Numbered from the stretch's first letter, positions 8,226 to 16,475 are shown. The stretch is DNA of 64,000 nucleotides from Candidatus Avelusimicrobium luingense (GCA_900315845.1 OOHK01000002.1:62001-126000), one strand, 5' to 3'. Notes: generated by a model from the sequence alone, not told the origin. Program-made: numbers and translations.

Positions 8226-9800
8226 TTATTTTCGGTTTGTTTCGGCAAGCAGGTTGCGTAACATTTCCCATTCCGCCGCATATTTTTCAGCGGTTTCTTG
8301 CGGGGTATAACCGGAGCGGTACGTCCAGTTTTCTTCGCCTACTGTTCCGGGAGTATTAACGCGGTCAGTTGTGCCGATAATATCTTGGAACGAAAATAAT
8401 GCAATAGCCGATGATGAACCTAATACGCGACGTAAAATCGCACGTTGTGTGTCTAAATTCCACGGCACGTTTCCGTCGGTTTTTTGTGCGGAAATCATTT
8501 CCCAAATATTGGCACGCTCATATGGATTCATTGTTTCCCACCAACCGCGTACCGTTTCGGTATCGTGGGTGGACGTCGTCGCCAACGACACAACGGGATA
8601 ATTGCGCGGTTCGCGGTAATAACCGTTATCTTCGCGTTCCCAACGAAGCACCTTATAACCGGGAATACGCAAATCTACAAGCATTCGGCGCACATAGTTG
8701 GGAATAACGCCTAAATCTTCACCGACAGCCAATTTACCATGGGCTTCATCTAACACCATGCGCAAAAACGCATAACCGCGGTCAATTTGGTTTTGTTCAC
8801 CTTCCACATCAAATTGACCAACTTGGTCGCCGGGGGCAAAAATATAAGTCCGGAAAAATCCTACTAAATGATCTAAACGGAAAATATCATACAGTTCCGT
8901 TACACGGCGGATTTTACGCCGCCACAAATCTAAATTATTTTCATGTTGATACTTCCAATCATACGCCGGAAGTCCCCAGCGTTGGCCGCCTTTTGAAAAT
9001 TGATCGGCCGGAGCGCCGGTTTCCCAACCGAGCCGGTAATTGCGCCGCTCGGCCCATACTTCGGCACTATCTAAATTAGTGCCAAACGGGATATCGCCGA
9101 AAATCAACAGTCCTCTTTTGGTAGCAAAGGATTTAGCGGCGCGAAGTTGCCCATCCAATATCCATTGGATATAGGCAAAAAATTGGATATATTCACGGTA
9201 TTTGGCTTCAAAAATTTCCACGGCCGTTTCATTGCATTGGCGCAAAGTTTGCGGCCATGAGAGCCACGTTTGCCACCGGTAAAATTCTTTTAATGCGCGA
9301 AACAAAGCATAACTTTTCAACCACCCGGCTTGTGCTTGTTGGTAGGCTTCAAAAGCAAAAAAACGCGGCGTACGCGCGCTTTGGTCTTTCGCCAAGAAGT
9401 GTTGATATCCCAACCACAAAACTTTTAATTTCGCCGATTTTACTGCTCCAAACGGGGCTTTCTGCGCATGGTGCCACGTTTCAATTTGCGGTTTTAATTC
9501 GTTAATACATTGTTGCGCTTCTGCACTTTGCGCAATATCTTCTACCGCCGAAATATCGGTATAAACAGGGTCAATGGCAAACGACGTCATCGCCGAGTAC
9601 GGACACGTAACCCCGGGCGCGGTTTCCTGCAACGGTAAAATTTGCAAAATTTTAATACCTTGTCCGGCAAAAAACTCCGTCCATTGTTGCAAGGAGCCGA
9701 AATCGCCCACGCCCCAATCGGTTTGGGTTTTCATCGCAGAAAGCGGCAATAAAATACCGCATGAGCGCGAGGATAGAAGTTGGTCTTGTATCGTCATCAT
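8226..9800 (-). CDS. malQ: 4-alpha-glucanotransferase (amylomaltase, GH77)
   Basis: MalQ transfers alpha-1,4-glucan chains between maltodextrins, feeding glycogen or maltodextrin use. The 524-residue protein has the expected family length and motifs: GILLPLSAMKTQTDWGVGDFG at the start, FRLDHLVGFFRTY with the nucleophile aspartate, GEDLGVIP with the acid/base region, and STHDTETVRGWW with the transition-state aspartate. The start is one of two adjacent ATGs that directly follow the TAA of ridA, so the two are co-transcribed and probably translationally coupled. Confidence 0.95.
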   Translation of the reverse strand: MMTIQDQLLSSRSCGILLPLSAMKTQTDWGVGDFGSLQQWTEFFAGQGIKILQILPLQETAPGVTCPYSAMTSFAIDPVYTDISAVEDIAQSAEAQQCINELKPQIETWHHAQKAPFGAVKSAKLKVLWLGYQHFLAKDQSARTPRFFAFEAYQQAQAGWLKSYALFRALKEFYRWQTWLSWPQTLRQCNETAVEIFEAKYREYIQFFAYIQWILDGQLRAAKSFATKRGLLIFGDIPFGTNLDSAEVWAERRNYRLGWETGAPADQFSKGGQRWGLPAYDWKYQHENNLDLWRRKIRRVTELYDIFRLDHLVGFFRTYIFAPGDQVGQFDVEGEQNQIDRGYAFLRMVLDEAHGKLAVGEDLGVIPNYVRRMLVDLRIPGYKVLRWEREDNGYYREPRNYPVVSLATTSTHDTETVRGWWETMNPYERANIWEMISAQKTDGNVPWNLDTQRAILRRVLGSSSAIALFSFQDIIGTTDRVNTPGTVGEENWTYRSGYTPQETAEKYAAEWEMLRNLLAETNRK

Positions 9801-10175
9801 TTATTTCTTGGCTATGGCTTCAATTTCTACCGCACTGCCTTTGGCAAGTGCCGCCACCTGAACTGTCGTACGGGCAGGCGGATTATCTTTAAAAAACGTA
9901 CTATACACCGCATTCATCTCGGCAAATTGCGTCAAATCCGTCATAAATACTGTTGTTTTGAGCACGTTTTTAAGCGAACAGCCAGCTTGTTTCAAAACGG
10001 CTTCCAAATTGGTTAAAATAAGTTCGGTTTGAACACGCACATCTCCGTTAAAGATTTCCCCCGTTACCGGGTCTATGGGTACGATACCCGTAGTAAAAAT
10101 AAAACCGCCGTCTTCTACCGCTTGCGAATAACAACCGATAGGTTTGGTGGTACTGATGTTAATTACTTTTTTCAT
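9801..10175 (-). CDS. ridA: Reactive intermediate/imine deaminase RidA
   Basis: A 124-residue YjgF/YER057c/UK114 protein. The start TTKPIGCYSQAVEDGGFIFTTGIVPIDPVTG, the arginine in NPPARTTVQVAALAKGSAVEIEAIA (about residues 100-124) and the size match RidA, which hydrolyses 2-aminoacrylate and related imines released by PLP enzymes. It begins the two-gene operon with malQ. Confidence 0.93.
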   Translation of the reverse strand: MKKVINISTTKPIGCYSQAVEDGGFIFTTGIVPIDPVTGEIFNGDVRVQTELILTNLEAVLKQAGCSLKNVLKTTVFMTDLTQFAEMNAVYSTFFKDNPPARTTVQVAALAKGSAVEIEAIAKK

Positions 10176-10280
10176 AAATCACCTATATAAAAACGGAATA
10201 CGGCACAAAGCCCTTTTTTATATGGTAGCAAGGCAAGAGCCTGATGTCAAACGGTTTATTCGGCGGGAAAAGAAAATTTT

Positions 10281-10309
10281 TTGACGGGTCTGTGTAAAAT
10301 TGCTATAAT
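10281..10309 (+). promoter_or_regulatory. Strong promoter upstream of the tRNA-Lys/Glu pair (distal)
   Basis: TTGACG, 17-base spacer, TATAAT. It points toward the tRNA genes, about 130 bases ahead of tRNA-Lys. Confidence 0.7.
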
Positions 10310-10353
10310 AAATTATCGCTTAAAAATACAAGCAGCACAATCTAAAAAAACAG

Positions 10354-10383
10354 TTGTGTAACTTCTTTGAATTTTGATATAAT
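10354..10383 (+). promoter_or_regulatory. Second promoter for tRNA-Lys/Glu (proximal)
   Basis: TTGTGT, 18-base spacer, TATAAT. A hairpin GGGTTTAA/TTAAACCC follows at about 10393-10419 in the tRNA leader. Confidence 0.55.
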
Positions 10384-10437
10384 AATTAGGTCGGGTTTAA
10401 CCGATGCTAGATTAAACCCCCTAAAAGTTATTTTTTT

Positions 10438-10512
10438 GCGCTCGTAGCTCAGTGGTAGAGCATCCGCCTTTTAAGCGGGGGGCCGTGAGTTCAAGTCTCA
10501 CCGGGCGCACCA
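10438..10512 (+). tRNA. tRNA-Lys (anticodon TTT), CCA encoded
   Basis: Acceptor arms GCGCTCG (10438-10444) and CGGGCGC (10502-10508), anticodon loop CTTTTAA, T-arm GAGTTCAAGTCTC, discriminator A and a genomic CCA (10510-10512). Confidence 0.96.
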
Positions 10513-10517
10513 TTTAA

Positions 10518-10590
10518 GCCTTCTTCGTCTATCGGTTAGGACGTCGGATTTTCAATCCGAAAAGAGGAGTTCGATTCTCCTAGAAGGCGT
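10518..10590 (+). tRNA. tRNA-Glu (anticodon TTC)
   Basis: Acceptor arms GCCTTCT (10518-10524) and AGAAGGC (10583-10589), discriminator G, anticodon loop TTTTCAA, T-arm GGAGTTCGATTCTCC. CCA is not encoded; a T run follows at once. It lies five bases behind tRNA-Lys and is surely co-transcribed. Confidence 0.96.
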
Positions 10591-10649
10591 TTTTTTATGC
10601 CCTGCGTATGCGGGGCATTTTGACTTCTAGGCCTGAATCGAACTCCCGC
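10573..10649 (+). repeat. Direct repeat, copy 1, including the 3' end of tRNA-Glu
   Basis: This 77-base unit starts in the T-loop of tRNA-Glu, runs through the hairpin terminator and ends with a reverse-complement near-copy of the same tRNA end (acttctaggcctgaatcgaac). The whole unit is therefore an imperfect palindrome around the hairpin. Copy 2 is at 10763-10840. Confidence 0.85.
10599..10618 (+). terminator. Hairpin behind tRNA-Glu
   Basis: TGCCCTGC / GCGGGGCA stem with loop GTAT, T-rich on both sides (10591-10597 and 10619-10621). A second copy of the same hairpin lies at 10789-10808. Confidence 0.75.
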
Positions 10650-10698
10650 CCCTTTAGGGGCAGCCGAAGCATTTAGCGTAGGCGGGGATACTATAAGA

Positions 10699-10741
10699 GC
10701 AAAATCTAAGTTGTTTGGCACATCGTGCGTTTAGATTTTGC
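10699..10741. repeat. Inverted repeat between the two tRNA-Glu-derived copies
   Basis: Outer arms GCAAAATCTAA (10699-10709) and TTAGATTTTGC (10731-10741) enclose a smaller GCAC/GTGC stem. No gene lies here, and the stretch from 10591 to 11001 holds only repeats and hairpins. Confidence 0.7.
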
Positions 10742-10762
10742 CGGTATTTCCGGAGGAAATAA

Positions 10763-10840
10763 CGATTCTCCTAGAAGGCGTTTTTTTATGCCCTGCGTAC
10801 GCGGGGCATTTTGACTTCTAGGCCTGAATCGAACTCCCGC
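10763..10840 (+). repeat. Direct repeat, copy 2, with a truncated tRNA-Glu 3' end
   Basis: Nearly identical to 10573-10649, with one T/C change and one extra T. It begins cgattctcctagaaggcg, so the T-arm and acceptor bases of tRNA-Glu are present without the rest of the tRNA. Confidence 0.85.
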
Positions 10841-10885
10841 TTGTTCACCGGAACAAATTTTTACAAAGCAAACTTTTATTTAATG

Positions 10886-10919
10886 AAAAAGCAACTCTCT
10901 TTTTGCAGTGTTGCTTTTT
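10886..10919. terminator. Terminator-like hairpin
   Basis: AAAAAGCAAC / GTTGCTTTTT with a 14-base loop. It has T runs on both strands and lies downstream of both the tRNA region and the pilin gene. Confidence 0.5.
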
Positions 10920-10956
10920 GTAAAAACATTTTTATTGAAGATGTTAGAACATAAAA

Positions 10957-10978
10957 AAACCCCGCCGAAGCGGGGTTT
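10957..10978 (-). terminator. Terminator of the pilin gene 11002-11553
   Basis: AAACCCCGC CGAA GCGGGGTTT, a perfect 9-base stem with a stable tetraloop and a minus-strand T run. Confidence 0.9.
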
Positions 10979-11001
10979 ATTCTCGTTAAGAGAAAAGAAT
11001 A

Positions 11002-11553
11002 CTAATCGTTTTGTACCGGTTGAGAGCAGCCACCGGAAGAACGACCATCGCTACAGCAAGAAGAGCGAGGCATATCAATACCGCAGAAGTCGGCGCACAA
11101 GGCTTGACCGTTTTCATCGGAACCATCGCATTGCGTATCATTGCTGGCATACCAGCGGCTGAGCGTATATTTGTATTGCAAGTTGGTGCTGGCGCTACCA
11201 TTGGCTTCGCGGACAGCGGTTACTTTACCACCGGTGAAAGCAGTACCGGACAAAGAAACGGCGAAACCGTTACCGTTAGCACCAGTAGAGACGTTACCTT
11301 TGGTGTAGTAGATAGAACCGTTGGCACCTTTGGGGGCGACGTCTAACGCTCTATAGTTCGTGGTATACTTGTTGATTTGCAAGTATTTGCGTTGTTGAGC
11401 TTGAGCAATATTTCCAAGCAAGGTTACAGCTTCCGTCATGCGGGAGCGTTCCACTGCTTTGAAGTATTGCGGCATGGCCATAGCGGCCAAAATCCCGATG
11501 ATGAGTACCACCACCAAGAGTTCGATAAGGGTAAACCCTTTATTAGTATTCAT
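11002..11553 (-). CDS. Type IV pilin, candidate major/constitutive pilin
   Basis: A 183-residue prepilin. The leader MNTNKG is cut before F, and FTLIELLVVVLIIGILAAMA forms the conserved assembly helix with glutamate at mature position 5. The C-terminal part is small-residue rich and ends in a cysteine cluster (CADFCG then SCCSDG and GGC), unlike the other pilins here. The ATG at 11553 has the best ribosome binding site of all pilins in the window (AGGAGG, six bases away), and the gene has a strong hairpin terminator. Its promoter lacks the uninterrupted A/T tract seen at other pilin genes. That it is the main pilus subunit is an inference. Confidence 0.88.
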   Translation of the reverse strand: MNTNKGFTLIELLVVVLIIGILAAMAMPQYFKAVERSRMTEAVTLLGNIAQAQQRKYLQINKYTTNYRALDVAPKGANGSIYYTKGNVSTGANGNGFAVSLSGTAFTGGKVTAVREANGSASTNLQYKYTLSRWYASNDTQCDGSDENGQALCADFCGIDMPRSSCCSDGRSSGGCSQPVQND

Positions 11554-11589
11554 AAAACCTCCTACAGTTTTATACATAGATTTCTGTAA

Positions 11590-11599
11590 CCCACAAGGG
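11590..11599 (-). promoter_or_regulatory. CCCTTGTGGG element in the pilin leader
   Basis: The bases CCCTTGTGGGTT in the predicted 5' leader of this pilin also occur upstream of 35197-35772 and, with one change, upstream of 53736-55049. Function unknown. Confidence 0.35.
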
Positions 11600-11610
11600 G
11601 CTACAAATTA

Positions 11611-11639
11611 AGTGTAGCAGTAAAAGAGAAAAAAATCAA
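11611..11639 (-). promoter_or_regulatory. Promoter of pilin 11002-11553
   Basis: TTGATT (11634-11639), 17-base T-rich but interrupted spacer ending TGC, TACACT (11611-11616), minus strand. Confidence 0.6.
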
Positions 11640-11654
11640 GCGTTTTTTGAAAAA

Positions 11655-12602
11655 TTATTTATCAAAGTTAATTCGCTCTTTCTCAATTACTAACGGGCGG
11701 TGTAATACTTGCGTCAATATCGCTCCGACGTATTCTCCTAAAATTCCCAAGAATATTAACTGTACGGAAGCGAAAAATAATACGGCTAATAATATGGGGG
11801 CCGTCCCCATGGGGAAATTATCCCAAAAACATAATTTAAGAATTAAATAGATACAAGCCAAACTAAAACTGATAATACCTAACACAAATCCTCCCAACGC
11901 CGCTAAACGAAGCGGCACTTTGGAGTGATTGGTAAAACCGATCATGGCATTATCATATAAGGTGTAAAAATTATTTTTGGTAATTCCTGTTTTGCGGGCA
12001 GGCTGTTCAAACGGCACGAGTGCTTTGGCATATCCCAACTCACACACCAGTCCGCGCATGTACGGGTAAGGGTCATCCAACCGACGGATTTCATCCATCA
12101 CTTGTTTATCAAAAAGTCCGAACCCGGTACAATTCGGTACCAGTTCAGCGCCGGAATCGTTGACTAAATTTAAGAGCCAATAATAAAATGTTCGCACAAA
12201 AGCAAATAATTTATTTTCTACGGTTTGCTTTTTTTGGCCCAGCACAATGGGTGTACCTTTTTCCCACTCGGTAATAAAAGCATTGATTAAAGCGGGCGGG
12301 TCTTGCAAATCGGAAGCCATATAGATAACCGCATCGCCGGTGGCTTGTAACATACCGTAATGTGGGCTTCGGATATGCCCGAAATTACGCGCATTGACAA
12401 TCACTTTAATATGCTCATCCTGCGCAGCCAAGCGGCGAAGTTCTGCCAATGTGTTATCCGTAGAACCATTATCTAAAATAATTTGTTCGTAATCGTATTT
12501 ATCCGTCCATTTAGCCATTTCTTCTTTAACGGCTTTACATAATGGCCCGACGTTATCTTGTTCGTTAAAAGCGCTGGAGACGATAGAGATTTTTTTTCTC
12601 AT
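11655..12602 (-). CDS. Polyprenyl-phosphate sugar transferase, GT2 (DPM1/GtrB/ArnC-like)
   Basis: A 315-residue GT2 enzyme with two C-terminal membrane segments (about 232-258 and 268-295). The N-terminus KKISIVSSAFNEQDNVGPL, the DNGSTDNT metal-site region and YMASDLQDPP are the pattern of enzymes that move a sugar from a nucleotide donor to a lipid phosphate carrier. Its ATG overlaps the stop of the GT-C gene by four bases. The pair gives a donor-maker and a donor-user, and both sit between two pilin genes, so pilin glycosylation is plausible but unproven. Confidence 0.85.
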   Translation of the reverse strand: MRKKISIVSSAFNEQDNVGPLCKAVKEEMAKWTDKYDYEQIILDNGSTDNTLAELRRLAAQDEHIKVIVNARNFGHIRSPHYGMLQATGDAVIYMASDLQDPPALINAFITEWEKGTPIVLGQKKQTVENKLFAFVRTFYYWLLNLVNDSGAELVPNCTGFGLFDKQVMDEIRRLDDPYPYMRGLVCELGYAKALVPFEQPARKTGITKNNFYTLYDNAMIGFTNHSKVPLRLAALGGFVLGIISFSLACIYLILKLCFWDNFPMGTAPILLAVLFFASVQLIFLGILGEYVGAILTQVLHRPLVIEKERINFDK

Positions 12603-14125
12603 AAATTACTTACTCCCGCCGGATGCACCGTAAAAATACAAGCATCGCGGCCAAAGACCATTGGCTCGCCATCTTCTTCGGTACGGGTTTCCATACTCAC
12701 TTGCATAAAATGAATTTGCGAACAAAGCGGTAAGAAAATATACGTCTTTGGATTAGTTTCCCAAGATAAAGATACATTTTCCGGCGTGAGCGGAATAAGT
12801 TCCAAGTTCTTATCTTTCGGGATATAAAGCCCAAACATATAAGGAAGGGCGGCTTCCGGATATCCGGTTTTTGTCATATCTACTAAAATTTTATCTACTT
12901 GTTCATCCTTAGCCAAATGGGAAAATAACGCTTGTAACCCGGTATATTCTTGCCAATGCAAATGTTCCAATTGCCAATAAAAACTAACCCAACCCCATAG
13001 CAAAGCCGGCCATAAAATCAACAAAACCAAATGACGTTTTTGCAAATGATCCAAACACTCAGTGAAAAGCAAAATGAACGCAGGCATTGCGGGCAGGAAA
13101 TAACGGTCTAACCATAAATTGACACGGCAAGACACTAAAGCCACCACTCCCAAAAGCAGTACGATTTGGGCGATGGGCAATATAAAATCAGCGCGTTGAA
13201 GTATTTTGACTTTATAGGTAAAGACAAGAGATACAGCCGCTAATATCACCCCATATAAGATAGCGGAGAATAAGAACCGCGGGCCGAATAAGAAAATTAA
13301 AATATCATAGGTGGCTTTGGCAAGCGGCGTTTTGAACCACCATGTAGATTGCAACCCGCCCGTAAAAGTCAGTACATGATACAACCACACACTCCACAGG
13401 GCAAATACAACGGCTGTCCCCCAGAAAGCCCATTTACGTCCGATTTTATAATAACATGCATATAAAAACACAATTAATGCCGTAATAAAAAATTCTGCCG
13501 TACAGAAGAAATGGCTATATGCCCCCAAGAACCCGGCTATATAAAAGGCCAACCATAACCGCCGAGAAGGTTCTTTACCTTGGCTAAAATCATAAATAAA
13601 CCGCAAGCCCAATAATGAAAAAATAGTAGAAAGCAAAATAGATAAAGAATAGGTACGCACGATATGTCCGTAAGCAACCAAGATAAAAGAACAAGCCATC
13701 AAAGATACAAAGATATATTTTTTAAGCGGTTGCCAATACTTTGGGGCGAGCAACCAGGCCATAACCACAGCCAACAGACCTAACAACGCACTAAACAAAT
13801 GTAACCATACATACGAGAACGGGAATATACGGTTCCATACAAACAGCAAGATATTAAAAAGAGGCAAGTTAATATCTTGCAAGAGCATATTTTTCCAGAT
13901 AAATGAAAAAGAAAGTTGAGGAAAAGCCGTAATGGCGGAATATAATTCATCATATTGCAAGCCATTGCCCAAGTGGGCAAAACGCATGACAGACATATAG
14001 AGAGAAAGAACCACCGCACAAATAATACAAACCGTCGTAAAAATGCGTGCCAATGCCGCTAAACAGGTGACTCTTTTCCCGGAAGAAACGTCTATCTTTT
14101 TTACATCAACTTGCAAATTATCCAT
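12599..14125 (-). CDS. GT-C membrane glycosyltransferase (ArnT/PMT-like)
   Basis: A 508-residue polytopic protein with about 11-12 membrane helices. The first large loop after helix 1 holds YDELYSA near residues 59-65, the acidic motif expected of lipid-phosphate-sugar-dependent GT-C enzymes (GT39/GT83 type), and the protein ends in a small soluble domain (about 400-508). It starts six bases after the pilin stop at 14132, with a GAGGGAGAG ribosome site, and runs into the GT2 gene by overlap. In Pseudomonas some GT-C enzymes encoded next to pilA (TfpW) glycosylate the pilin; the same logic is proposed here. A lipid A or O-antigen sugar transferase is the alternative. Confidence 0.75.
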   Translation of the reverse strand: MDNLQVDVKKIDVSSGKRVTCLAALARIFTTVCIICAVVLSLYMSVMRFAHLGNGLQYDELYSAITAFPQLSFSFIWKNMLLQDINLPLFNILLFVWNRIFPFSYVWLHLFSALLGLLAVVMAWLLAPKYWQPLKKYIFVSLMACSFILVAYGHIVRTYSLSILLSTIFSLLGLRFIYDFSQGKEPSRRLWLAFYIAGFLGAYSHFFCTAEFFITALIVFLYACYYKIGRKWAFWGTAVVFALWSVWLYHVLTFTGGLQSTWWFKTPLAKATYDILIFLFGPRFLFSAILYGVILAAVSLVFTYKVKILQRADFILPIAQIVLLLGVVALVSCRVNLWLDRYFLPAMPAFILLFTECLDHLQKRHLVLLILWPALLWGWVSFYWQLEHLHWQEYTGLQALFSHLAKDEQVDKILVDMTKTGYPEAALPYMFGLYIPKDKNLELIPLTPENVSLSWETNPKTYIFLPLCSQIHFMQVSMETRTEEDGEPMVFGRDACIFTVHPAGVSNL

Positions 14126-14131
14126 AACCCG

Positions 14132-14713
14132 TTACTCTCCCTCAGCGGTAGATATACGGGCTTCAATGCGCGGATCCGGGGGCAAAGCAGACATATCGTC
14201 CACCCCCATCATATCCATACAAAGCGTTTCGTTTTTCTGGAAATGTCCGGTAGGAACACAAAATACTTGCAGGCTATTAAACGGACGCACCAAGGTATAA
14301 CTATATTTCTCGCTTCCTACGCGGTCAGCCGTCATAAACCATTGACCGTTGATTTCTTCAAAATACACTTGGAAACCCGATTTCGGGGTGCCGTCATCGT
14401 ATTTACCGCGGGTGAAATAAACCGTATTTTCTATGCCATTGGAATACAGGTTATCCGCCGACGGCCGGCGCAACGGCACAGGGGCTACATCCAGATAATG
14501 CCACAATTTCGTATAACGATGTTTCATGACACGATAACGGTCTTGCGAAGAGATAACCGTCCCCATCAAAGACAACACATCTGCCCGGCGGACATTTTCA
14601 ATAGCATGTTCATAAAAAGAAGTGGCGATAGCGGCCAAAATGGCAACTATTATTACTACTACAATAATTTCCAACAAGGTATATCCTTTTTGGTTTTTTA
14701 ACATAGTTTTCAT
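14132..14713 (-). CDS. Divergent type IV pilin-like protein
   Basis: A 193-residue prepilin with leader MKTMLKNQKG and helix YTLLEIIVVVIIVAILAAIA, so it has Y at position 1 and glutamate at 5. It differs from the other ten in both helix and body but shares the plan of the 11002 pilin: a DVAP segment near residue 75, YFTRGKYDDG against YYTKGN, then KYSYTL against YKYTL. It has two cysteines late in the chain (VFCVP and ETLCMD). It has AGGAGAAAAT before the ATG and sits inside the marC/thioredoxin-CcdA/GT-C/GT2 operon, so it may be a minor pilin or partner of the 11002 pilin. Confidence 0.8.
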   Translation of the reverse strand: MKTMLKNQKGYTLLEIIVVVIIVAILAAIATSFYEHAIENVRRADVLSLMGTVISSQDRYRVMKHRYTKLWHYLDVAPVPLRRPSADNLYSNGIENTVYFTRGKYDDGTPKSGFQVYFEEINGQWFMTADRVGSEKYSYTLVRPFNSLQVFCVPTGHFQKNETLCMDMMGVDDMSALPPDPRIEARISTAEGE

Positions 14714-14721
14714 ATTTTCTC

Positions 14722-15888
14722 CTAAATGTTACCTAATAACAAAATAAACAATCCCAAAAACACCAGGCATAAACAAATTTTTGTAAGCCCCAAATGTCTT
14801 TTGAGAAAATCGTTAAATGTTTTAGACTCGTAACCGAGTAATGCCAATACAAATACCAGCACTAACGGTACAATAAACATTAAATTATATAACACTAAAT
14901 AGAAAACGGCCTCGGCGCGAAATGCCGGATTCTGCATAATCAACACACACGTCGGTACATACACTTGCCCCGTGCAAACGGCTTCAATAAGCGACACGAC
15001 AAACCCGACGGCTAAAGCAGCCAATGTCAAACGAAATATATTTTTGTTTTTATCGCGTAAGAAAAACCCCATAATCTTATGGATACGCGTTTTATTTCCT
15101 AAAGAAAGTTGCAAAAGCATACCGTCTGATTTTTTCGTTTTCGTATAAATCCAAAAGTCATATACGCTAAGAGCAAAGAACACCAAACAAAGGCCCGCCG
15201 TTATAATATAAAACGCCTTTATCACATAACCAAATCCTCGCATGGCATATAGAAACTTAAACACACCCATTCCCAACAACAAATAGGCCAAAAACACCGC
15301 CACACAATACGAAATACCCACCACGATAATTTCCCGTCGGGTATACTTATATACGGTTAAGAAAGAAATAAAGAACACAATAACGGCAAATGCACAGGGG
15401 TTAATTCCGTCCACAAGTCCCGCCCCGACAATCGCCCAAAAGGTAATTTGCGAGAAAGCCTGTTCGGCATTTTCTTTTCCCCCTGCTTGCGTTTGGACAT
15501 TCGTTTTCTCATGAAGGAGTTGGGCTTTTTCAATCGCGGTATCGGCATAGGTAGCGATTTCGGTAGGATACCCCATCAAAAACGTACTTCCTACGGCGGC
15601 CGCCGGATAACCGAGTTTATTTTCCGGCACGCCGTACACCTTAGCGGTTTGCATAAAAATCAAGTGATTACCGTCTTTAGAAATATCATATTCCGTAAAA
15701 TGGACAGTATCTTTATATTTTTCTTTCAGTTTGCCCAAATACTCTTTTTTCAGTTTATTACAATGCACACACGTCGGACTTAAGAACAAAGCAAATTCTA
15801 CTTTTTCCGATGAAGATTGGGCAAAAGACGGCATTTGCCCCCACAAAAAAATGCTTAATAAACTTAATGCAACTAAAACTTTCTTCAT
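14722..15888 (-). CDS. Thioredoxin-like domain fused to CcdA/DsbD-type membrane domain
   Basis: A 388-residue protein. Residues 1-23 form a signal peptide; residues about 28-125 form a thioredoxin-like domain with CVHC (SPTCVHCNKL). From about 148 on there are six or more membrane helices with the electron-transfer cysteines in DGINPCAF and EAVCTGQVYVPT, as in CcdA and DsbD. It should pass electrons across the inner membrane to periplasmic thiols. It lies two bases after marC and eight bases before the divergent pilin; almost all pilins here carry late cysteine pairs, so pilin disulfide handling is an attractive but inferred role. Confidence 0.85.
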   Translation of the reverse strand: MKKVLVALSLLSIFLWGQMPSFAQSSSEKVEFALFLSPTCVHCNKLKKEYLGKLKEKYKDTVHFTEYDISKDGNHLIFMQTAKVYGVPENKLGYPAAAVGSTFLMGYPTEIATYADTAIEKAQLLHEKTNVQTQAGGKENAEQAFSQITFWAIVGAGLVDGINPCAFAVIVFFISFLTVYKYTRREIIVVGISYCVAVFLAYLLLGMGVFKFLYAMRGFGYVIKAFYIITAGLCLVFFALSVYDFWIYTKTKKSDGMLLQLSLGNKTRIHKIMGFFLRDKNKNIFRLTLAALAVGFVVSLIEAVCTGQVYVPTCVLIMQNPAFRAEAVFYLVLYNLMFIVPLVLVFVLALLGYESKTFNDFLKRHLGLTKICLCLVFLGLFILLLGNI

Positions 15889-15890
15889 AC

Positions 15891-16475
15891 TTATAATTTC
15901 ATAAAGGCAGAAATTCCGCCCATCACCATATCTACCGACATTAAAATTAAGATCATACCCGTTAACCGTTCAATAGCGGCAAGCCCGCGTTTTCCCAATA
16001 CATTACTCAACGGGAACGAGAGCATTAAAATAATGGAATTGATAACGGATGCCACAATCACCGCTCCCAACGTCAACAGTTTGGGGTGTTGAGCCGCCGA
16101 AATCATCACAATAGACAACGCCGCCGGACCGGCCACAAGCGGAATAGCCAACGGCACAATAAACGGCTCATCTTCTTTGGGATCGTTTTTAGGTTCGCTT
16201 TCGTTGCTAAACACTAATTTGACGGAAATGATAAATAAAATAATCCCCCCCGCAATATTCAGTGAATATTCGTGAATGCCAAAGGCTTGCAAAAACCATT
16301 TGCCCATAAACAAAAAGCCCACCATAATAAGAAGGGCAATCACCAACTCGCGTATCAATACGGTTTTACGACGTTCCGGAGCGACTTTTTTTAATGCAGC
16401 AATAAAAAGCGGGATATTGCCAAATCCGTCCATCACTAACGCAATAGTAACTACTGTAGAAATAAATGTATTCAT
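15891..16475 (-). CDS. MarC family integral membrane protein
   Basis: A 194-residue protein with six predicted helices and the MarC pattern: VMDGFGNIPLFIAAL near the start, FGIHEYSLNIAGGIILF in the middle, and FIVPLAIPLVAGPAALS plus LTGMILILMSVDMVMGGI near the end. Function of the family is not established. The ATG at 16475 was preferred to an upstream in-frame start because family members begin here and the preceding GGGGAATTTT can serve as a weak ribosome site. It is first in the operon leading to the divergent pilin. Confidence 0.88.
   Translation of the reverse strand: MNTFISTVVTIALVMDGFGNIPLFIAALKKVAPERRKTVLIRELVIALLIMVGFLFMGKWFLQAFGIHEYSLNIAGGIILFIISVKLVFSNESEPKNDPKEDEPFIVPLAIPLVAGPAALSIVMISAAQHPKLLTLGAVIVASVINSIILMLSFPLSNVLGKRGLAAIERLTGMILILMSVDMVMGGISAFMKL

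Noticed and set aside
14132-14713. Divergent pilin taken as a type II secretion pseudopilin
   Set aside because: No other secretion genes nearby, and the body shares its layout with the adjacent pilin 11002; minor pilin is the simpler reading, though pseudopilin is not excluded.
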